DNA from: Selaginella moellendorffii
Lineage: Eukaryota > Streptophyta > Lycopodiopsida > Selaginellales > Selaginellaceae
DNA: 64,000 nt
Assembly (NCBI RefSeq): GCF_000143415.4
Contig: NW_003314397.1
Location: forward strand, 126,034-190,033
Direction of reading: 5' to 3'
Numbering within the stretch: position 1 is the first letter of the stretch; every line of letters starts with the position of its first letter. The position numbers and the translations under genes were made by a program. The notes beneath the pieces are model-generated. The model worked only from the letters and a program-made list of their open reading frames with translations, ran no database searches and had not been told where the DNA came from. Shown here in pieces: positions 62,611 through 64,000 of this stretch.

Positions 62611-64000
62611 ATGTAGGGGGTGTGATTAGGCGTTATGATGATGTTGTGGTTCTCTGGTCCAAAGGGCCAGTGAGGGCGTCTGTGCAGATGGAAAATCTCT
62701 CTTGGAGTACCTAGGCCATGGGCAACTGCTGGAGCCGCTGGTGAAGTACTACATTGCCACGGATGGCAGCAACTAACAGTGTGTATTGCACAAACTCATG
62801 CTTTGAGGCCGTTAGGGCAATTATGTGGATTAGGGGTGGAGCTATCCTGCTCTTATTCTTCAGCTCTGGAATCTTTCTGCATGGGGAGCAAGGGTTAGGC
62901 TGTGCCATTCTGGCCTTGTTGGAAAAGCCAAGCCTCACCCCACCCCCTCAAGGATTATGCATTTAATAGTGTTTCTTGGAGTGTGCTTTAGAGTGAGCAT
63001 CTTGAGTGTGGTTTTGGAATATCCTCACATTCATTCAGTGGGTTCTTTTGTTTGAACAATAAGTGTGTTTCTATTAGTGTTCTAAGTATTTTGGAGTGAG
63101 CATGTGTGGAGATCTTATGTTAGCATCCAAAGTGCATTATGAGGTTAGGTCACATGTACACACTTCTATTGCATTATGAGGTTGCCAACTAACAGGCTGT
63201 GTTAGCAAGAGATTAGGGAAGCATCACCAAATTGATGTGTCAAATATTCTATGACACATGGCTTGAGTGATGAATTTGTTCATTGCACCCTTCTTGGTAT
63301 CAGAGGATTTATATAACAATTCTTGCCTATATGGAGAGAACTAATTTTCAAAGTGTGAGTTTCTTTTATTGATCTTTAATTCAATATTGTTGCAACATCT
63401 TCTTGAAGAGTTGAATGTAGAAAGATAGCCAATGGTGGATCTAGTTTAAAACTAAGTGAATCTTCTGTAAAGCCCAAAAAGCAAAGTTGGACTGATATTG
63501 TTGAGGAAGAGGAGCATGCCTAAGAAAAGACATTAGTAGCAATATCTTTAGTTAGTGCCAAGGGAAAAGATGCTCAAAAGGGTGGTGTGGGTATATTTGG
63601 TATGTTTATTCAAGAGCAAGGAGCAAGATCAAGAAAAGGGGAAAAAATAAGTTTGAAGCGCTTGCCAATAGTTGATTTGCACTGCTGCGTCAGGGCTGTG
63701 TGCAAACAGTGCAGGGATCTCATAGACTCCACATTTTTCTACCAAGGAAGACCTTTTAAAGATGGATATAAAAGACTTTCACAAGCTTTTAGAGGAGCTA
63801 AAGGTTTGTATAACACCTTTAACATGCTTAAAGTTCCTTTCATCTATACCATTGAATCCTAATAGAATGATCCTTCTTATATAAAATCTATAAATGTTAG
63901 TGGATTTTTATAGTTTGACTGAAAATCTTTATAATCCCCATCACAAAGTGATTTGACAAGTTCAAGTAGTTGTAAGCTACATATTTTTAAGATCATTTGT
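62611..64000 (+). mobile_element. Probable 5' end of an LTR retrotransposon
   Basis: At 63,295-63,305 the plus strand reads TGGTATCAGAG, an 11-of-12 match to the initiator tRNA-Met complement used as primer site by most plant LTR elements. The preceding AT-rich 600 bp would be the LTR (left edge not found). A frame at 63,587-63,862 and open stretches before it would lie where gag begins, but no Gag motif is recognisable. The element would continue past the right window edge. Confidence 0.45.

Noticed and set aside
1-64000. CRISPR arrays, tRNA or rRNA genes
   Set aside because: No regular spacer-repeat structure, no tRNA T-loop (GGTTCGANTCC) with matching stems and no rRNA blocks were seen by eye; a tRNAscan/Infernal run would be decisive.

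Overview
The window looks like nuclear DNA of a lycophyte, most likely Selaginella moellendorffii. This is inferred from gene content and architecture; no search was run. Introns are very short (about 49-70 bp) and the genes are compact. Three large pentatricopeptide-repeat (PPR) genes have a single exon. Other genes are typical of land plants: a PLATZ factor, plastid lipoyl synthase, a plant U-box/ARM E3 ligase, GT34, a PB1 protein and a SYMRK-type kinase. I saw no bacterial operons, CRISPR array, rRNA or tRNA gene.

Layout. 1-20.4 kb is gene-rich: a broken PLATZ fragment at the left edge; a multi-exon gene with Uma2-like PD-(D/E)XK nuclease motifs that may end in a half PHD finger (minus); a decayed Ty3/gypsy integrase-chromodomain fragment joined to the spliced tail of an unknown gene; a PPR gene (minus); PLATZ (minus); plastid lipoyl synthase in seven exons (minus); a DUF3527-like gene (minus); two related small secreted-peptide genes and a decayed third copy; a coiled-coil protein with an aromatic octapeptide repeat (plus); and a bifunctional nuclease (DUF151) gene in eight exons (minus).

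20.6-36.2 kb is an AT-rich repeat island. It holds at least four copies of a composite repeat with a purine-rich core. One copy is split by a nearly intact 5.6-kb chromodomain Ty3/gypsy element on the minus strand, with LTRs, a TTGGG target duplication and a self-complementary primer site. Another copy contains a polyphenol oxidase gene fragment. The rest is AT-rich sequence without recognisable genes.

36.2-62.6 kb is gene-rich again: GT34 glycosyltransferase (plus), monoacylglycerol-lipase-like esterase (plus), PPR (minus), PB1 protein (plus), U-box/ARM E3 ligase (minus), a small very hydrophobic protein (plus), a SYMRK-like receptor kinase with a very short ectodomain (minus), a GNAT acetyltransferase (plus) and an SLC1-type (glutamate/neutral amino acid:cation symporter) gene (minus). 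Next to it a 3.5-kb tandem duplication joins an F-box gene, a PPR gene and the 5' half of the SLC1 gene. It leaves one complete SLC1 locus, two F-box genes, one full PPR, one truncated PPR and one truncated SLC1. 62.6-64 kb looks like the start of another LTR element.

The neighbours do not form a pathway. The window is a mosaic of independent housekeeping, signalling and organelle-RNA genes, shaped by local duplication and retrotransposons. Exon boundaries were read by eye from GT/AG sites, reading frame and remembered family patterns. Terminal exons and UTRs are the least certain parts.
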